Assembly: GCF_000213175.1 (NCBI RefSeq)
Contig: NW_009799101.1
Coordinates: 3,237,236-3,301,235 of the forward strand
Length of the DNA: 64,000 nt
Direction of reading: 5' to 3'
DNA from: Neurospora tetrasperma FGSC 2508
Lineage: Eukaryota > Ascomycota > Sordariomycetes > Sordariales > Sordariaceae
Position 1 is the first letter of the stretch, and every line of letters starts with the position of its first letter. Made by a program: the position numbers and the translations under genes. Shown piece by piece: positions 22,889-34,965 of the stretch. Below the pieces are notes generated by a model. The model worked only from the letters and a program-made list of their open reading frames with translations. It had not been told where the DNA came from and did no database searches.

Positions 22889-24754
22889 TCAACGAGAAAC
22901 GCACTCAGCCCCATAGACAGCCGACGAGCCGACACCCAGTCCTCCCAGCGCAGTCAACCCCCACGCAAGAGCCGCCGATTCCCAATCAAACTCATCATCC
23001 GGCAAAACATCACCCTCCACAGCTTGTGCCTTGACCGCCGGTGTGGGCTCGTAAGTCGAGTCACTGACCGCATCAGGTACACCAGCCACCTCGTCAATGG
23101 TTCCCAGCTCCCGCTCCGGTGTCGGTTCTTGCTTGATCTTGCGTGGTCTCCCCTGTCTCCTCGGCGCTTCCTTCGGGCTAGTATCCGCGTTACCATTGGC
23201 ACTAAGAGCCTCCGCAAGCTTCGAGCTAACGTGCTTGCCACGGTCCCTAAGCTTCATGGTCAAGCCCGAAGACGAGCTCGGGCGCGAGGGTTCGCTTTCC
23301 GAAATCGACTCGGAGGGTTCTGTGCTGCCCATTTCCACGGCCTTTGGGTTGGAAGCGGGGAGTTCCTTCCTTCCCGACTTCCTTCCGTAGAACGGTGCTA
23401 CCGCCTTGAGCATGTGATCTACGTCCAAGGCGCGAACTGCCGCCCAAAGACCCAGGCTGAAGGCGCATAGGAGAACATCTTTGCCGGCGGCTGCGACGGC
23501 CGGGTGGTCATTCATTGAGCCTAGAATCTTTTCCATGGCGGTTGTGCTTCGTTCCCATGCTGATCGCTTTTCGATGTCGAAGGGGATTCGGACGCTGTGG
23601 CGGTGCTTGTACGAGCCGGGGAGGTTATCCCACAGAGCGGAGATGGATGTCTTGCCGTGTAGCAGGATGCTGGCGACAGACATGACGTTGAAGAGTTTTG
23701 TGAAGGAACTGTAGCTGTCGTGTGGCTCGGCTTGGATCTTTCCCCAGGACTTGGGAATGATGGCTGGCAGAACCAGAGGCGCAATAGACAATGCTTTGGA
23801 AATCGCAACGGCTGTAGGAAAGTGAATGGTTCCTGCGGTTCGGGGCGCCCAGAGCATAACCGCATAGTTGAGAACGAGGAGGATGTGGAAGAAGGCAGGC
23901 TTCGGGAACCAGTTGGCAGGTTTCGGTGGGAACGCACGAGCGAGGAGCTTCGATAGTCTACATGGTCATTAGTTACCCAGACTGTAGAATAGTTGGAAAT
24001 ACCAATCGTGAACCATACCTCGACATGTGGGTATTACCAATGGGCACAGGAGTCAAGAGCATAGCAACGTAGAACAAGTTCTGCGCAAAAGAGAGGTTTA
24101 CCAGATGCGCAAGCAGTGCATACGCCCAAAGAAACGGGATCTTCCTCCTGCGACCTTCAACCACCAGCAACATGGTCCATGAGACCATTGCCAGGTCGAG
24201 CTGTTGTCCCCACCACAATCTCCGGGCTTTTTCTGCGATGATTTCGAGAGCATCGAGGTAGAGCGGTGTATCATTCAACCAAGCGCGGACATGTTCGGGT
24301 GTGAGGTTCTTGAGGCTGAAGCCACCGGATAGGGTTTGCAGAAGGGGGATACCTCGTTCGGATGCCCATACTTTGTATGAGATGGCCAGATACTCCAATC
24401 CGGACTTGATGGCAGATGCTAGACTCAGAAGTGACAAACTGCCGAACACTGTCACTAGCTTTTGTCGTTGCGATATCCGGCCACGCGTGTCTTGGGCTGG
24501 GCCCAGTTGGGCATACGATCGGTAGAGGCCCAAGCCGATGATGTAAGTGAGATAGATAGGGACTGTTATATGCGATGCCACCAGAACCAACGGTAGATAC
24601 CTGCAGAAGTATCCAAGTTAGCTTACCTACTGTAACTTGGCTTCCACTATCTTGCTTTCACCAACGCGTAACCTCGGCGTCACTTGGGCGTATCTAAGTG
24701 ATGGCGCATAGTCGTAACGTACCTTGGCTCGGATTCTAGGGCGACGGGAGCCAT
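22889..24754 (-). CDS. Unrecognised multi-pass membrane protein, 3 exons
   Basis: Exons are 24723-24754, 24019-24600 and 22889-23957. The first exon encodes only MAPVALESEP plus two bases. Introns of 122 and 61 nt have GTACGT and GTATGG donors and keep one frame of 560 residues. About seven or eight hydrophobic segments are visible: near the N terminus (YLPLVLVASHITVPIYLTYI), around LVTVFGSLSLLSL, WTMLLVV, WAYALLAHLVNL, FFHILLVLNYAVML, ALSIAPLVLPAII, VLLCAFSLGLWAAV, and a last one at the C terminus. A hydrophilic loop at about 400-540 contains GRPRK at 474-478, an AT-hook-like core. I recognise no transporter or enzyme motif. The gene is divergent from the Arl3-type GTPase (512 bp apart). Confidence 0.85.
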
Positions 24755-25266
24755 GGCGAAGGCTGGAAATATGTTCTCCGATATCTAACTGATTACTGTG
24801 CCATGAGAGAGAGAGGGAAAGAAGAAGTAAAAATCTGATGGGTTGGTTTGGGAGAATGGAAGCTGGAAGCGGCCTGATGCTGTGAAACTAGGTGGCCTAT
24901 GACGACACAGAGAGCTCCCCGCGGGCTCTTATCTTATCGGGCTGATCCATCCCTAGCGGTCCACGTTTCAGGCCAGAAACCCACCGAAGCCGCTAAACTT
25001 GGGATGGCATGCCCCTGTCAAGCCGTTAGTGTAGAGACCTGTGTATGTGGGGCCTCGACGCTGTGTGATCGCCCCCCCGGCGCGTTTGACAAGTCTGGGG
25101 AAGACACGGTCCCGATCCGGGCTGTTGCGCCAGGAAGTCTTCTGTACACTACATACCTATAATATCGTAGAGATTCTTTACGAACACCTACTAGCTCATA
25201 CAGCTTTGCGATCTGTTACCTTACCTTTTCACACGCCCTTGTCAGCTTCCGGAGACAATTGCCAAC
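24755..25266. promoter_or_regulatory. Divergent promoter region, membrane protein / Arl3-type GTPase
   Basis: The 512 bases separate two divergent start codons and must hold both promoters. No defined element is recognised. Confidence 0.6.
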
Positions 25267-26012
25267 ATGTATCACCTAGCAAAGGGTCTCTACCGATTAG
25301 CGACCAGTAAAGAGGGTTAGCTTTCCCCTTCCCATCCCATTTAACCCCTTTTTCCCTTCCATCTCATCCCATAGTTGCAACGACCAACAACACTAACCTC
25401 TCCCTTTTTTCGCCTGCAGAATACTCCGTCATCCTCCTAGGCCTCGACAACGCCGGAAAGACCACCTTTCACGAACAAGTCAAAGCTCTCTTCCACCCCG
25501 ACCAGCCCGAGCCCAAGTTGAGAACGGTTCCTACGGTCGGCCAAAATGTCTCCACCATCACCCTTCCCGACATGTACCTGAAGCTCTGGGACGTCGGCGG
25601 CCAGCTCTCCCTTCGCGCCCTGTGGCACTCGTACTACTCGTCCTGCCACGCCATCATCTTCATCATCGACAGCACCGACATCGGCGACGGCCAAATCGAG
25701 CGCGATCAGAACAACGGGCGGCTGGACGAGTGTCGGGCGGTGTTGGAGGATGTGTTGCAGCACTCGGAGACAGAAGGCGTACCGCTGTTGATATTGGCGA
25801 ACAAGCAGGACCGGGAAGACTGTGTAGAGGTGGTGCGGATCAAGGAAGGCTTGGTAAAGAAGGTCTTCGAGGGCGAGAAGAGCGCAAGTATTAGAGACTC
25901 GAGAGTGTTGCCGGTGTCGGCACTAACGGGCACGGGCGTGAGGGAGGCGGTGGAGTGGGTTAGGTCGAGGGTAAAGTGGAACAAGGAGTCGAGGCCGCCG
26001 GTTATGCGGTGA
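25267..26012 (+). CDS. Arl3/ARFRP1-type small GTPase of the Golgi, 2 exons
   Basis: Exons are 25267-25315 and 25420-26012; the 104-nt intron has a CTAAC branch site. The product is 213 residues. All GTPase motifs are present: P-loop GLDNAGKT (24-31), switch I T55 in PTVGQN, WDVGGQ with Q78, NKQD (144-147) and a C-terminal SAL. The N terminus MYHLAKGLYR closely matches yeast Arl3 (MFHLVKGLY) and lacks the Gly2 needed for myristoylation. Yeast Arl3 is instead acetylated by NatC and recruited to the trans-Golgi through Sys1, where it brings in Arl1 and golgins. Met-Tyr is also a NatC-type start. A loop rich in Asp, Gln and Asn at about 104-116 accounts for most of the extra length over yeast Arl3 (198). 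Confidence 0.95.
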
Positions 26013-26800
26013 GAAGCGGGAGCGGTTGATGATGAAATACCAATTCATGACATGACCCGCGTTCGCGACCAATATCGACGAACATCGACAGCGCCGGAGC
26101 AGAGGATTCTATGTGGGGACCAAATCCTCCCTTTGGGTTCGGCGATGCTTGGATCTTGCCTGCCGTTGAGGATCAACACCGCTTCCTGGAAGACTTAAGG
26201 ACTGGGCCAGGAGCGGTACATGACCACGCCGGTTTCTTCCAAAAACACCTACAACGGAGCGCGAGATTACCCTGCCATCGGATCAAATCACTTCAAATCC
26301 GGACGAGATTGGATCGTGGGGGAAGTGACGTGGAAGCATATTTGGGGCTCAGGCTTGGTCTAAACTAAAGTTTGGAGCTCATTGCGTCTAGAGGTAGAGA
26401 CTAGGACCCTGCGGTTACCTGGCGCCAATGCTTTCACCTCATTCATCTAGCAGCTTTAGCGGCAGATGAGGACTTGGGGATTGAGCTGATGGCGAGATAC
26501 ACTGTGTAACGTTAGATAGCAATTCCGGTCGCCGCTAACGGGATAACCCCCTTTAGACATGAGGGAGGATACGGCACTCGCGGCGCCCCCCAGCATAATA
26601 ATAGAGCCCATTCCGCGGAGTGACTTGCCTCTTGGACAATTCTTGCCGTTCTCTTTTGACTGAGAAAAGTACAGAGACCAGCTGTAGAGCTGTCCCATAT
26701 CCTCGTCAGGTTTCGCCTTCAACCACACAGCCTTGTTGTTCTGCTCGGCTCTATGGCCGTACCTGGGTATCTCACTTCTTCCTCTATGTCCTCAACCGCT
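26013..26800. other. Convergent 3' region
   Basis: This lies between the stops of the Arl3-type and Rrp45 genes. No gene is visible. It includes one inverted copy of the TACCTCTAG motif at 26388-26396. Confidence 0.6.
26388..26396 (-). repeat. TACCTCTAG dispersed motif, copy 3 (inverted)
   Basis: Read as CTAGAGGTA on the plus strand. Intergenic, downstream of both convergent genes. Confidence 0.5.
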
Positions 26801-27777
26801 TCACCCAACAATGCGATCATTCTCCGCCCTTAACTCAGCCATAAACCCACCCTTATCCCTCCTCTTCGTGTCCTCCGCCAACTTGTCATCCAAGTAAGTG
26901 GAGAACTCCTTCACCTTCGTCAGCGCCACGCTGGTACACTGCAGTAGCGCAACTGCCTCGACCGGTACACCCCCGAGCTTCGCGATCTGACAGATCTCTC
27001 CGTGCCTGTTCAAACTAATCGTGACACTGGCGACCCTGACTTGCTCCTCCATCCAATCCGCATCCAATAACGCTGTCTCACCCTCGTCGCCAAAGAAACT
27101 CCACGTCACGCAGAAAGGCGAGTGCAGCCAGCCCAGCGGCACCGGCTCCCGCTCCGCAGGCGTGTACACCGTCAGCACGCCATTCTCCATGCTGGTGTCG
27201 GGCTTTCGGAAGTGGCGAAGGGCGGCGACGACGGCGAAGCAGGCCGCGTCGGTCAGGTTGCCGTCGTGCGAAAGCACGTGCACGTCGACCCGGACGGACC
27301 AGCACTTTTGCCCCGCGACCAGACAGAGCGACTCGGTGTCGAGGGCGCCGGAGCGCCGGACGGTCTTTTCGAGCAGGCGCGAGAGCAGCACTTCGGTTTC
27401 GGTGGGCCGGTTCACTTCGAAGTGAGGCGCGGCCATGGGGGAGAGTTCGGTGGCGATGGTGAAGATGCCGTCGAGCGGGCGGTCGGCGAAGGGGACTGTT
27501 ACTTCAGCGGAGGCTTTGGCAAGAATTCTAAAGATGGGAGTCCCGGTTAGTATCTTGGTGCCTCAGGGGTAGGATATGCGTGGTGTTGTGGTGAGAGTAC
27601 ACAAACGTACTTTGTCTTGCCAAGCGATACATTGGCGACGCCATATTCGTCTCCAAACGTGAGCTCTAGTGGACGGTATTGGTCGAATTCACGGCCATCG
27701 AGGCGAATCTGTTCGTCTTGAAGCGCCTTCAAGAGAAAGGCCTTCTCGTTGGCTGACGGTTCTGCTTCTCTGGGCAT
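26801..27777 (-). CDS. Exosome complex subunit Rrp45 (RNase PH-like), 2 exons
   Basis: Exons are 27611-27777 and 26801-27527. The 83-nt intron has a GTACGT donor and an ATACTAAC branch site, and the splice reads LGKTKILAKASAEVTVPF. The 297 residues match Rrp45/PM-Scl-75 in length and order. The RNase PH fold starts with IRLDGREFDQYRPLELTFG, then the strand GVANVSLGKTK, and the second half ends in a helix (VAALRHFRKP, VALLQCTSVALTKVKEF). In fungi and animals the six-subunit ring is catalytically inactive and channels RNA to Rrp44 and Rrp6 for rRNA processing and RNA decay in nucleus and cytoplasm. It is divergent from cwc15 (413 bp). Confidence 0.94.
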
Positions 27778-28190
27778 GTTGACTGAGGTTTGTTTACTTT
27801 TTCCCTTTGAAAATACGTTGTTGCAGATCTAAAGAATCAACATCACTGGTTAGGTGCTGCAGTTGCAGTCGCTATGGTCACCGTTTCTGCCACTAAAGTC
27901 CGCCAAAATTTGGCGGGTTTTGCCGCTGGCGGTCAAGAAGTGCGCCTGCGAGACTGAACCCCAGGGCGTCATTGGATCCATTTGTACCACTGCCAGCCAG
28001 TTCCTTCTTCAGAGCCATCATATTGCTTCAAATCAACAACTTTACTTCCTTCTGCAGCAATTTCCACTTCCAACACCACTCAACAAATCACGGCCCATCT
28101 CGCCCTCTATCGCGCGCGCTTCATCTCTCACGCACCGGCATCATCTATCAACTCAAGAAAAGAACTGCGTAACCGAATCAAGCCGCCAGA
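27778..28190. promoter_or_regulatory. Divergent promoter region, rrp45 / cwc15
   Basis: The two start codons are 413 bp apart. The cwc15-proximal half is pyrimidine-rich on the plus strand. No known element is recognised. Confidence 0.65.
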
Positions 28191-29095
28191 ATGACCACAG
28201 CTCACAGACCTACCTTCGACCCGGTACGCATCCCACCACCTAAGCTTATCCTTCTCATCCCCAACCAATCCCGCCATCCTCTCGTGCGCCCACTAACATT
28301 CATTCTTCTCAAAACCAGGCCAAAGGCAAAGAAGCTCTCCGCGGTCCCGCCTACCACCAGCGTCTCCTACCCGCCTACACCCAGCTCAAGTTCCGCAAGC
28401 CCGGCCAAGGCGGCGTTGCTGGGGCATCTGAAGAGCGCGACACGCGCGACCTGCGCGCTGAGCTGCTGGCTGCCGAGGAGGCGCACAAGGCCAAGTTGAG
28501 GGGCGGACCTGCTCTTACCTCTGGTGACGATGTCGATAACGAGAAGGCGGGAACCAAGCGCCCATTGGCTTTGACGAGCGGTGATCACAAAGAGGAGGAA
28601 GACCAAGAAGCGAAGCGACGAAGGATATTAGAGTTGACGAGGGAGATTGATGCGGATGATTCTTCTGATGATGACGACGACGACGCCGAATCAGACGCCG
28701 ATGCCAAATCACCAAAAGCCCAGAAGAACCAAGATGACGACGACGCCTCTTCAGACTCCTCCGATTCCGATTCCGACTCCGACTCCGACTCAGACGACGA
28801 AGAAGCTGAACTCCAGCGGGAACTTGAGCGCGTGCGTCGCGAGCGTCAAGAGAAGCGCGAGCGCGAGGAGCTTGAGCGCCAAAAGGCCGAAGAAGAACAG
28901 CGCGAGAAGGACATAGCGCTCGGGAACCCGCTGCTGAACAAGCCGGACTTTACGGTCAAGAGGAGGTGGGACGACGACGTGGTCTTCAAGAACCAGGCGA
29001 GGGGCGTGGATGATAGGAATAAGAAGAAGGAGTTTGTCAATGATTTGTTGAGGAGCGATTTCCATAGGCGGTTTATGAGCAAGTACGTTCGTTAA
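28191..29095 (+). CDS. cwc15: Pre-mRNA-splicing factor Cwc15, 2 exons
   Basis: Exons are 28191-28223 and 28319-29095. The splice gives [20 protein letters not shown], the hallmark start of Cwf15/Cwc15, followed by [14 protein letters not shown]. The product is 269 residues. The middle is a strongly acidic Ser/Asp segment ([10 protein letters not shown]), a likely casein-kinase-2 target. A charged helix rich in RER/EEL follows. The C-terminal block [25 protein letters not shown] ending near the [11 protein letters not shown] motif is the conserved spliceosome-binding part. Cwc15 sits in the NineTeen-associated/Prp19 environment of the active spliceosome. It is convergent with utp10 (449 bp between stops). 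Confidence 0.96.
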
Positions 29096-29544
29096 TGGGG
29101 GTTGCTGCTGCTGTTGCTGCTGCCGGAGGAGGAGTGCGCAGTGGCGGAGAGAAGAGAGGAGAAAAGATACCCAGAGCGGAAGGACACAGGGCCAAGTAGG
29201 GGAGCAATATTCGTCTTTGCGACACATCTTGGTTTGGACAAGTTTCTGCAGGCATGTTCAGTGAGCGAGAAATAGACGATATCACAGGACACGAATCAAG
29301 AACAACTAACAGAACTTTCAATGATCATTGCATATCTATTCACATCAAATCCAACCATGACTTTTTGTATCGAACGCCAGTTACAAATGCAAATGCTATA
29401 CATAGACCCATCCATCCTCAGGATATATCCTTCACCTTCAACATGACCAAAGACATCGATCATATACCACATGTAAACGTCTTCCCGTGACCATTAATCA
29501 CAGTATGTACTCTTTCAATAACCAACTCCAACCCTCGTAACCCT
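29096..29544. other. Convergent 3' region of cwc15 and utp10
   Basis: It starts with a short CTG/TTG-rich tract (about 29101-29125). Nothing gene-like is seen. Confidence 0.65.
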
Positions 29545-32500
29545 TTACTGCAACATATTATCCAAGCTCTCACCAAGCGTCTCCTCAATGCCCACAATCC
29601 ATCTCCTGTTCTCCCTCTCCACAACTTCGTCATCATCATCCTGCAGCTCGCTAATAAATGGCAACATCTCCGGCAAGCTCTGGAGCCACTCCTCACCCAG
29701 TCTAGCAGTGAGCTCCTGCTCGCACTTGATGACCGCCAACCTGACGGCCGCCTGCTCCGACCGCAGGTGCTTGAGCAGCGCCGAGTTGATCTCCTTGTGG
29801 TGCTCCTTGCTGTCGGCGGCAGCAGCCAGCTCGACAACGGCGAGCACCAAATCCTCGGTGCAGTTATCAGCGCCAGCGGCGTGGCCAAACTGCGCGACCA
29901 GTACGGGCGCGACGGCGTTGAAGTGGGCGGGCGCCTGCCAGAAGCCGTCCTGGTCGTGCTCAAAGCACTTGGTGAGGGTGCGAAGGACGCGGGAGCGGAG
30001 GGTCTTGAGGACGTCGTCACCGGTAAGGGGCGCAGAAAGAATCTTGACAGCCGAGTCGATCATGTACGAGGCGTACGAGGTAACGATGGACTTGAGGTTC
30101 TCGAAGAAGTGCTGCAGGAAGCCGTAGGTGCTGACTTGGCGCTGGGCCTTGCCGGCCGAGTCGGACTTGGGTAGGCCGGTAGTGGACCACTCCATGAGGC
30201 GGGAGAACATGGGGCGGAAGGCGGCATCGTTGAGCTTGTAAATCATCTTGAGAGAGGTCTCGTTGATGAGGAGCTCGATCTTTTCCAGCTCCTGGGTAGA
30301 AGAGAGGACGCCGCTGCGACGAAGATCAAAGGCATTGAGGAAGATGCCAGTGAAGAGGGTGGTGTTTTTGGCGATGGAGGACTTGGGGTGCTTGTCCAGA
30401 GCGGTGCCAAGAACGTGGAGGTACTCCTCAAGAGCCTGGAGATTGTTAGCTTATATAACAAGGGTGACGGTGACAGGAGGAAGACTCACCAAGTATCCAG
30501 AAGAAGCAGCATTGGCCCAGTTCTTCTCCAGGGCAGTGAAGAGTACCTTGCCCTCGATGAGCTTGGCGACAAACTGGAGGCAGTCGGTCCGGCTGGCGCG
30601 GCATTCCTCGTTCACACCAGCGGCAGCAGAAGCGTTGGAGCAGACAAGGAGTCTGTCAAGGTAGGCACCCGAGATCATGTAAGGAATGTGCTGGGCGAGA
30701 GCGGCCATGAAGGCATAGGCAGCATTATGCAGTGCACCATCGGGCTTCTCGGCCTTGATGCTCTCCTCGAGGCAGCCAAGAGCCTTGGGGATGGCAATAG
30801 GCAGGACAGGGACGATAGCATCCTGCAAAACATCCACAAGAGAGGCAAGGCAAAGAAGAGCCATGACACGGAGCTCCTGAGACGGCTGACCAAGACAGCT
30901 GTCGCCGGCAATGGTGGCGGCAGCAGCGGCAACGGCATCGAGATCCTTTTTGCCATACTTCTCGGCGATCTTGTCGACGCAGTTGACAGCGGTGTGCTTG
31001 TAGTTCATGTCGTCCGACTCGCGGATAACAGCCGTTAGCTGGGGCAAGAAAGCAAGCAAAGCCTCCCTCGATTTGGGGTTGTTGATGCTCTCGCTGTCCA
31101 CGCGGCGCTCCAAGGCACGGAGGACCTTCTGGCGTAAAATGACGTTCGGACGGTCAAGAAGAGCCTCAACACTCTTGATGAACTCGGCAATGGAGAGCAG
31201 GTTGAGGAGGTTGGAGAGCGCCTCGCCGCAGCGCGTGTAAAGGGTGTCCTTCTTTGGCTTAACGGTACCAGCCAGGGTGAGGACGCCCTCGAGGAGTTGG
31301 GCATAAAGCTCGCGGATCTTCACGGACTCCATATCATCCTTCTCCGCCAATCCGGAGATCTCGTTTCTCAGCCGACGGTTAACAAGCAACTTCGGGAGGA
31401 GGGTAAGCTGTTTCGTAGCAAGCTTCACAACATCCTGCTCGGAGTTGGAGTCAACCTTGGCGAGTATAGCAGCGGAGAGGACAGGCTTGGGCTTGAAGAT
31501 GTCGCTGATGAGATCCAGATGCTTGATGAGGGTCTGCAGCTGGATTTCCACCGAGAAGGAGCCGATAATTTGCGTAGTGAAAGCAAGCATGTTATCAGTA
31601 GCGCCATACTTGTCAACGAACATGGCAAGGACAGCAAAGAGAAAGTCCTCGGGTCCAAGGTTCTCGATAAGAGTGATGAAGAGATCCTGCTTGCGGTGAG
31701 AAGGAATGTGCTCGTAGGCAACAACGAAGCTGGTGAGAAGCTCGGCAGTGCTGGCAACCAGGTTCCTCCTGCTTTTGCGGAAGGTCTCGATCAAAGGAGG
31801 AATGACCTCCTTAACGGTCTGGTTGACAACGTGAGCAGAGTAGTCATCAGCCTGCTTGAGGACAGAGCTGCCCATGAAAGTAAATATGGGCATAACGCTG
31901 TGCAAAACAACATCAGGCGCAGTGCGAGCCAGGCTGGCAACCAGCAGCAGAGCAGCGTTGATGACAGTGGGGCTGGAAGACCGCTGGATACAGGAGGCAA
32001 GGATATCACCGTGACCAGCCGCGGGGTCAATAGTGAGCTCCTTGCTGTCCTTGTAGGCCGGCATCATGGCAAGCAGACTACTGAGAACCAGGCTCTGGAG
32101 GTAGCCCAGTTCAGAGCCAACAACAGTACGGAGGTGCTGAAGCTCGGAAAGGGTGGTGAAGAGGCTGGGAAGCAGCTCGGGATGCTTGGCAGGCTCCGAC
32201 TCCTGAACAAGCTCGAGAACAAAGGTGGCCTTGTTGAGACTGGCGCTAACATCGGCAGGGCTCTGCGAGTCGACGCTCTTCTCGGAAGAGCCAACACGTC
32301 TACGCTTGGTCGCCGGCTTCTCGGTAGCCTTCTTGATATCATCGTAAAGAGACTCGAGGAAGTCGAGCAGGATATCAGTAGTCAGCTCAACCTTATGCAA
32401 AACATCAGTAGCCTCGGTAGCAATAACGTCTGGCTCGGAAGAGGTAGGGTGAACGGCTTGAGAAAGAGTGAGCAGAGCGCGAGCGGTGGAGAACTGGGTC

Positions 32501-34965
32501 TCAGCCTTCATGGAAGACCAGATCTTCTGGATGCGGCCGAAGAGCGACTGGACGAGCCCGTTGCGGGTAATAACATTAGAATCGCGGATGAGTTCGAAGA
32601 TCAGCCTGAGACCAGCCTCGTTGTTGGCAATGACGACATCAACGAAGGCGTTGTTGACAGACGCCTCATCCACAGCTTCCCGTGCAAGGAGCTGCTGAGC
32701 CTCAGCCTGAGACAGGCGGGCCCACCATTGCAAGAGAGAAAGGAGCAGGTCGGTTCTAGAAGTACCGGAGATGCTCTTGATCTGGTTGAGCGACTGCAGA
32801 AGTCTCAGCTTGACAGCAATCAGCGGTGTTCCAACAACATGGCTAGAAAGGAACTTGAAAATGGCAAGTCTAGTAGAGTGGGACAGGTGCTTCTTATCGC
32901 CGTCCTTGGACTTGGAGCTCTCCAGGGCGTTGGTGAGGGCAGCTAAGATGTGGTCCTCGTGAAGGAGGGACTCCTCGAGAGAAGGAATGAGGACGGAATG
33001 GATGAGCGACTTGGTGGCATTAAAGTCTAGCCAGTTGACAGCAGCATTCTTGGCATAGAGACCCTCAGAACCCCACGCACGGCGGGCCTTGGTGGGCTTG
33101 GTCTCGTAGAAAGATCCCAAACCGGTGACCAGCTCGGCAGCGGCACGACGGACCTTCTTGGCAGGGTCGCTGAGAGCAACAATGGCATAGGGAACGACGG
33201 CCTGGAAGTCCAACGTGGCGAAGTCCTCATCCTTCAGGAGGTTCTTGACACGGTCAAGAGCAGCAACCTTGGCCAAAGTCGGGAGAGAACCGCACCAGAG
33301 ACGCATATAGAAGCTGGCATAGAAGAGCTTGGTAGGGGCCTGGGGGCGGCTGAGAACAGGGGCCTCGTCGAACTTCTGAAGGTTACTCTCATTGGCAGCG
33401 ACAGACAAGAAGAGCGAGTAAAGCTCCTCGAGAAGATCAAGAGGCTCCTCAGCAAAGCACGATGCAGTCTGGGGCTTGAGCTTGGAGAGCTTCTCGAAGT
33501 TCTGCGCGACTTGGGCTTCCTTGTCGACTGTAGGAGTGTTGTTGTCCTCAGCAGCGGCCTCAGGCGCATCCTCAACGGCGAGCTTGGGGCGAATGGAGGC
33601 GCCAAGAGTCAACTCGAGAGCATCAATGTCGAAGTCAACCTCGTCGATAGTAGCACGGACGATATCGCCAACCTCACCACCAGCCTGGGACAAGCTGACC
33701 AGAATAGTGCCAAGCTCCTTGCGAATTGCGCCATCCTGATCAACCTGGTCGTTAATTCTGTGGGCGGCAACCAACAGAGACTTGTAGACGACCTTGATCT
33801 GCTTCTCCCGGAGGACGTTGCCAAGGAGTAGCGAGTTGACCACAGGCAGACTGCGAACATCGCCCTTCTTGTGGAGTCTGTCGACCAAGGCAAGCGCTAG
33901 GCCGTTGGCCAGCTTATCAACTCGGTGGTCCTTGCCAATCTCGTTCATGACGGAGGCAACCTCAGGAACCTTGAGGAGGGCCTTGGTGACTCTGGCAGAA
34001 AGCTGCTTGGCGGAGCGGTGCTGGGAGATGATGCAGAGGGTGACGAGACCAGGGCGCATCGTCTCGGGCGTCCAGCCGTGGACAAGCTGGTCCATAAAGG
34101 CCGTAAGAGCGTTGTCGGCAAGACCGCCCTTGGCAGCCAGAATCGTCACAACCATGTAGCTGGCAATCTGGAGACCGGGAGAGCTCTTCATGACCATGGC
34201 ATCGCTGAGGACAGGGCCAAGCTGCTGCATGAGGGCGTTGTCGTTCTCGATCTGAATGCTTCGCCTGCCGGAACGGTACTTGTCGAGCAGACCGTTGGTG
34301 GCTTCAACCATGACACCACCCCAGAACGAGATGAGGCCAGGGTATTCTATCTGGTACTTGCAAGAGTCGAGAGTGTACTGGGAGATGGCGGTAAGCAGCT
34401 CGGGACGGTTTGTCGCTTGCTGGACAATGGCGGCGCGAGGGGGCGCGGTCAGAGAGCGGATGTAGGGGTCGAGGAAGCGGTACTCCTTGGGGATGTTGGC
34501 GGGCAGGATGGACAACAAGGTCACAAAGGCCGGGATGGTATGGTATGGGAGGAAGGTAGCGATGAGAGCAGCGGTGTTGAACTCATGAACGCGGAACCGG
34601 CGGATCAACCACTCGATGGCCTTGATGGCGGGCATGAGACGCAACCTGCTGCCGCACAGGTGGAGGAAGGCCTCGACATGCTTATCGAGGGCGGCATTCT
34701 CAGCGGCGCTCATCTGTGTCCTGTCGGCCTCCTGGCTTTGTGGGCTCCATAGCGACTGTGTGAACTTGGTGAAGCGCGAATCAAGGTTGCACAGCTCCTC
34801 AAAGCCTTCGAGACATATCGAGTAGATCTCGGGGTATGTCTGGGTAGCGGCGACGCGGGGCTCGAAGATCAGGGACTTGGAGTGGGCGGCCTTGAGGACC
34901 TTGGTGTTGAGGGTCGACCGCGAGTTGGCAGCGATCTGGGCCAACTGGGAGGCCAAAGACGACAT
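29545..34965 (-). CDS. utp10: U3 snoRNP / SSU processome protein Utp10 (HEATR1), 2 exons
   Basis: Exons are 30490-34965 and 29545-30435. The 54-nt intron has a GTGAGT donor and GCTAAC branch site and joins GYL to ALEEYLHVLG in frame. The product is 1788 residues, close to yeast Utp10 (1769). It begins MSSLASQLAQIAANSRSTLN, typical of the family, and is helical HEAT-like throughout, with the BP28CT-type region towards the C terminus. Utp10 belongs to the t-UTP/UTP-A group. It binds early on the 35S precursor in the nucleolus, supports rDNA transcription and is needed for 18S rRNA maturation. It diverges from noc3, another ribosome-assembly gene, across 711 bp. Confidence 0.97.

Noticed and set aside
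31297-32946. 549-codon plus-strand frame
   Set aside because: It is antisense to utp10, whose minus-strand protein clearly explains the sequence; long antisense frames follow from codon bias.
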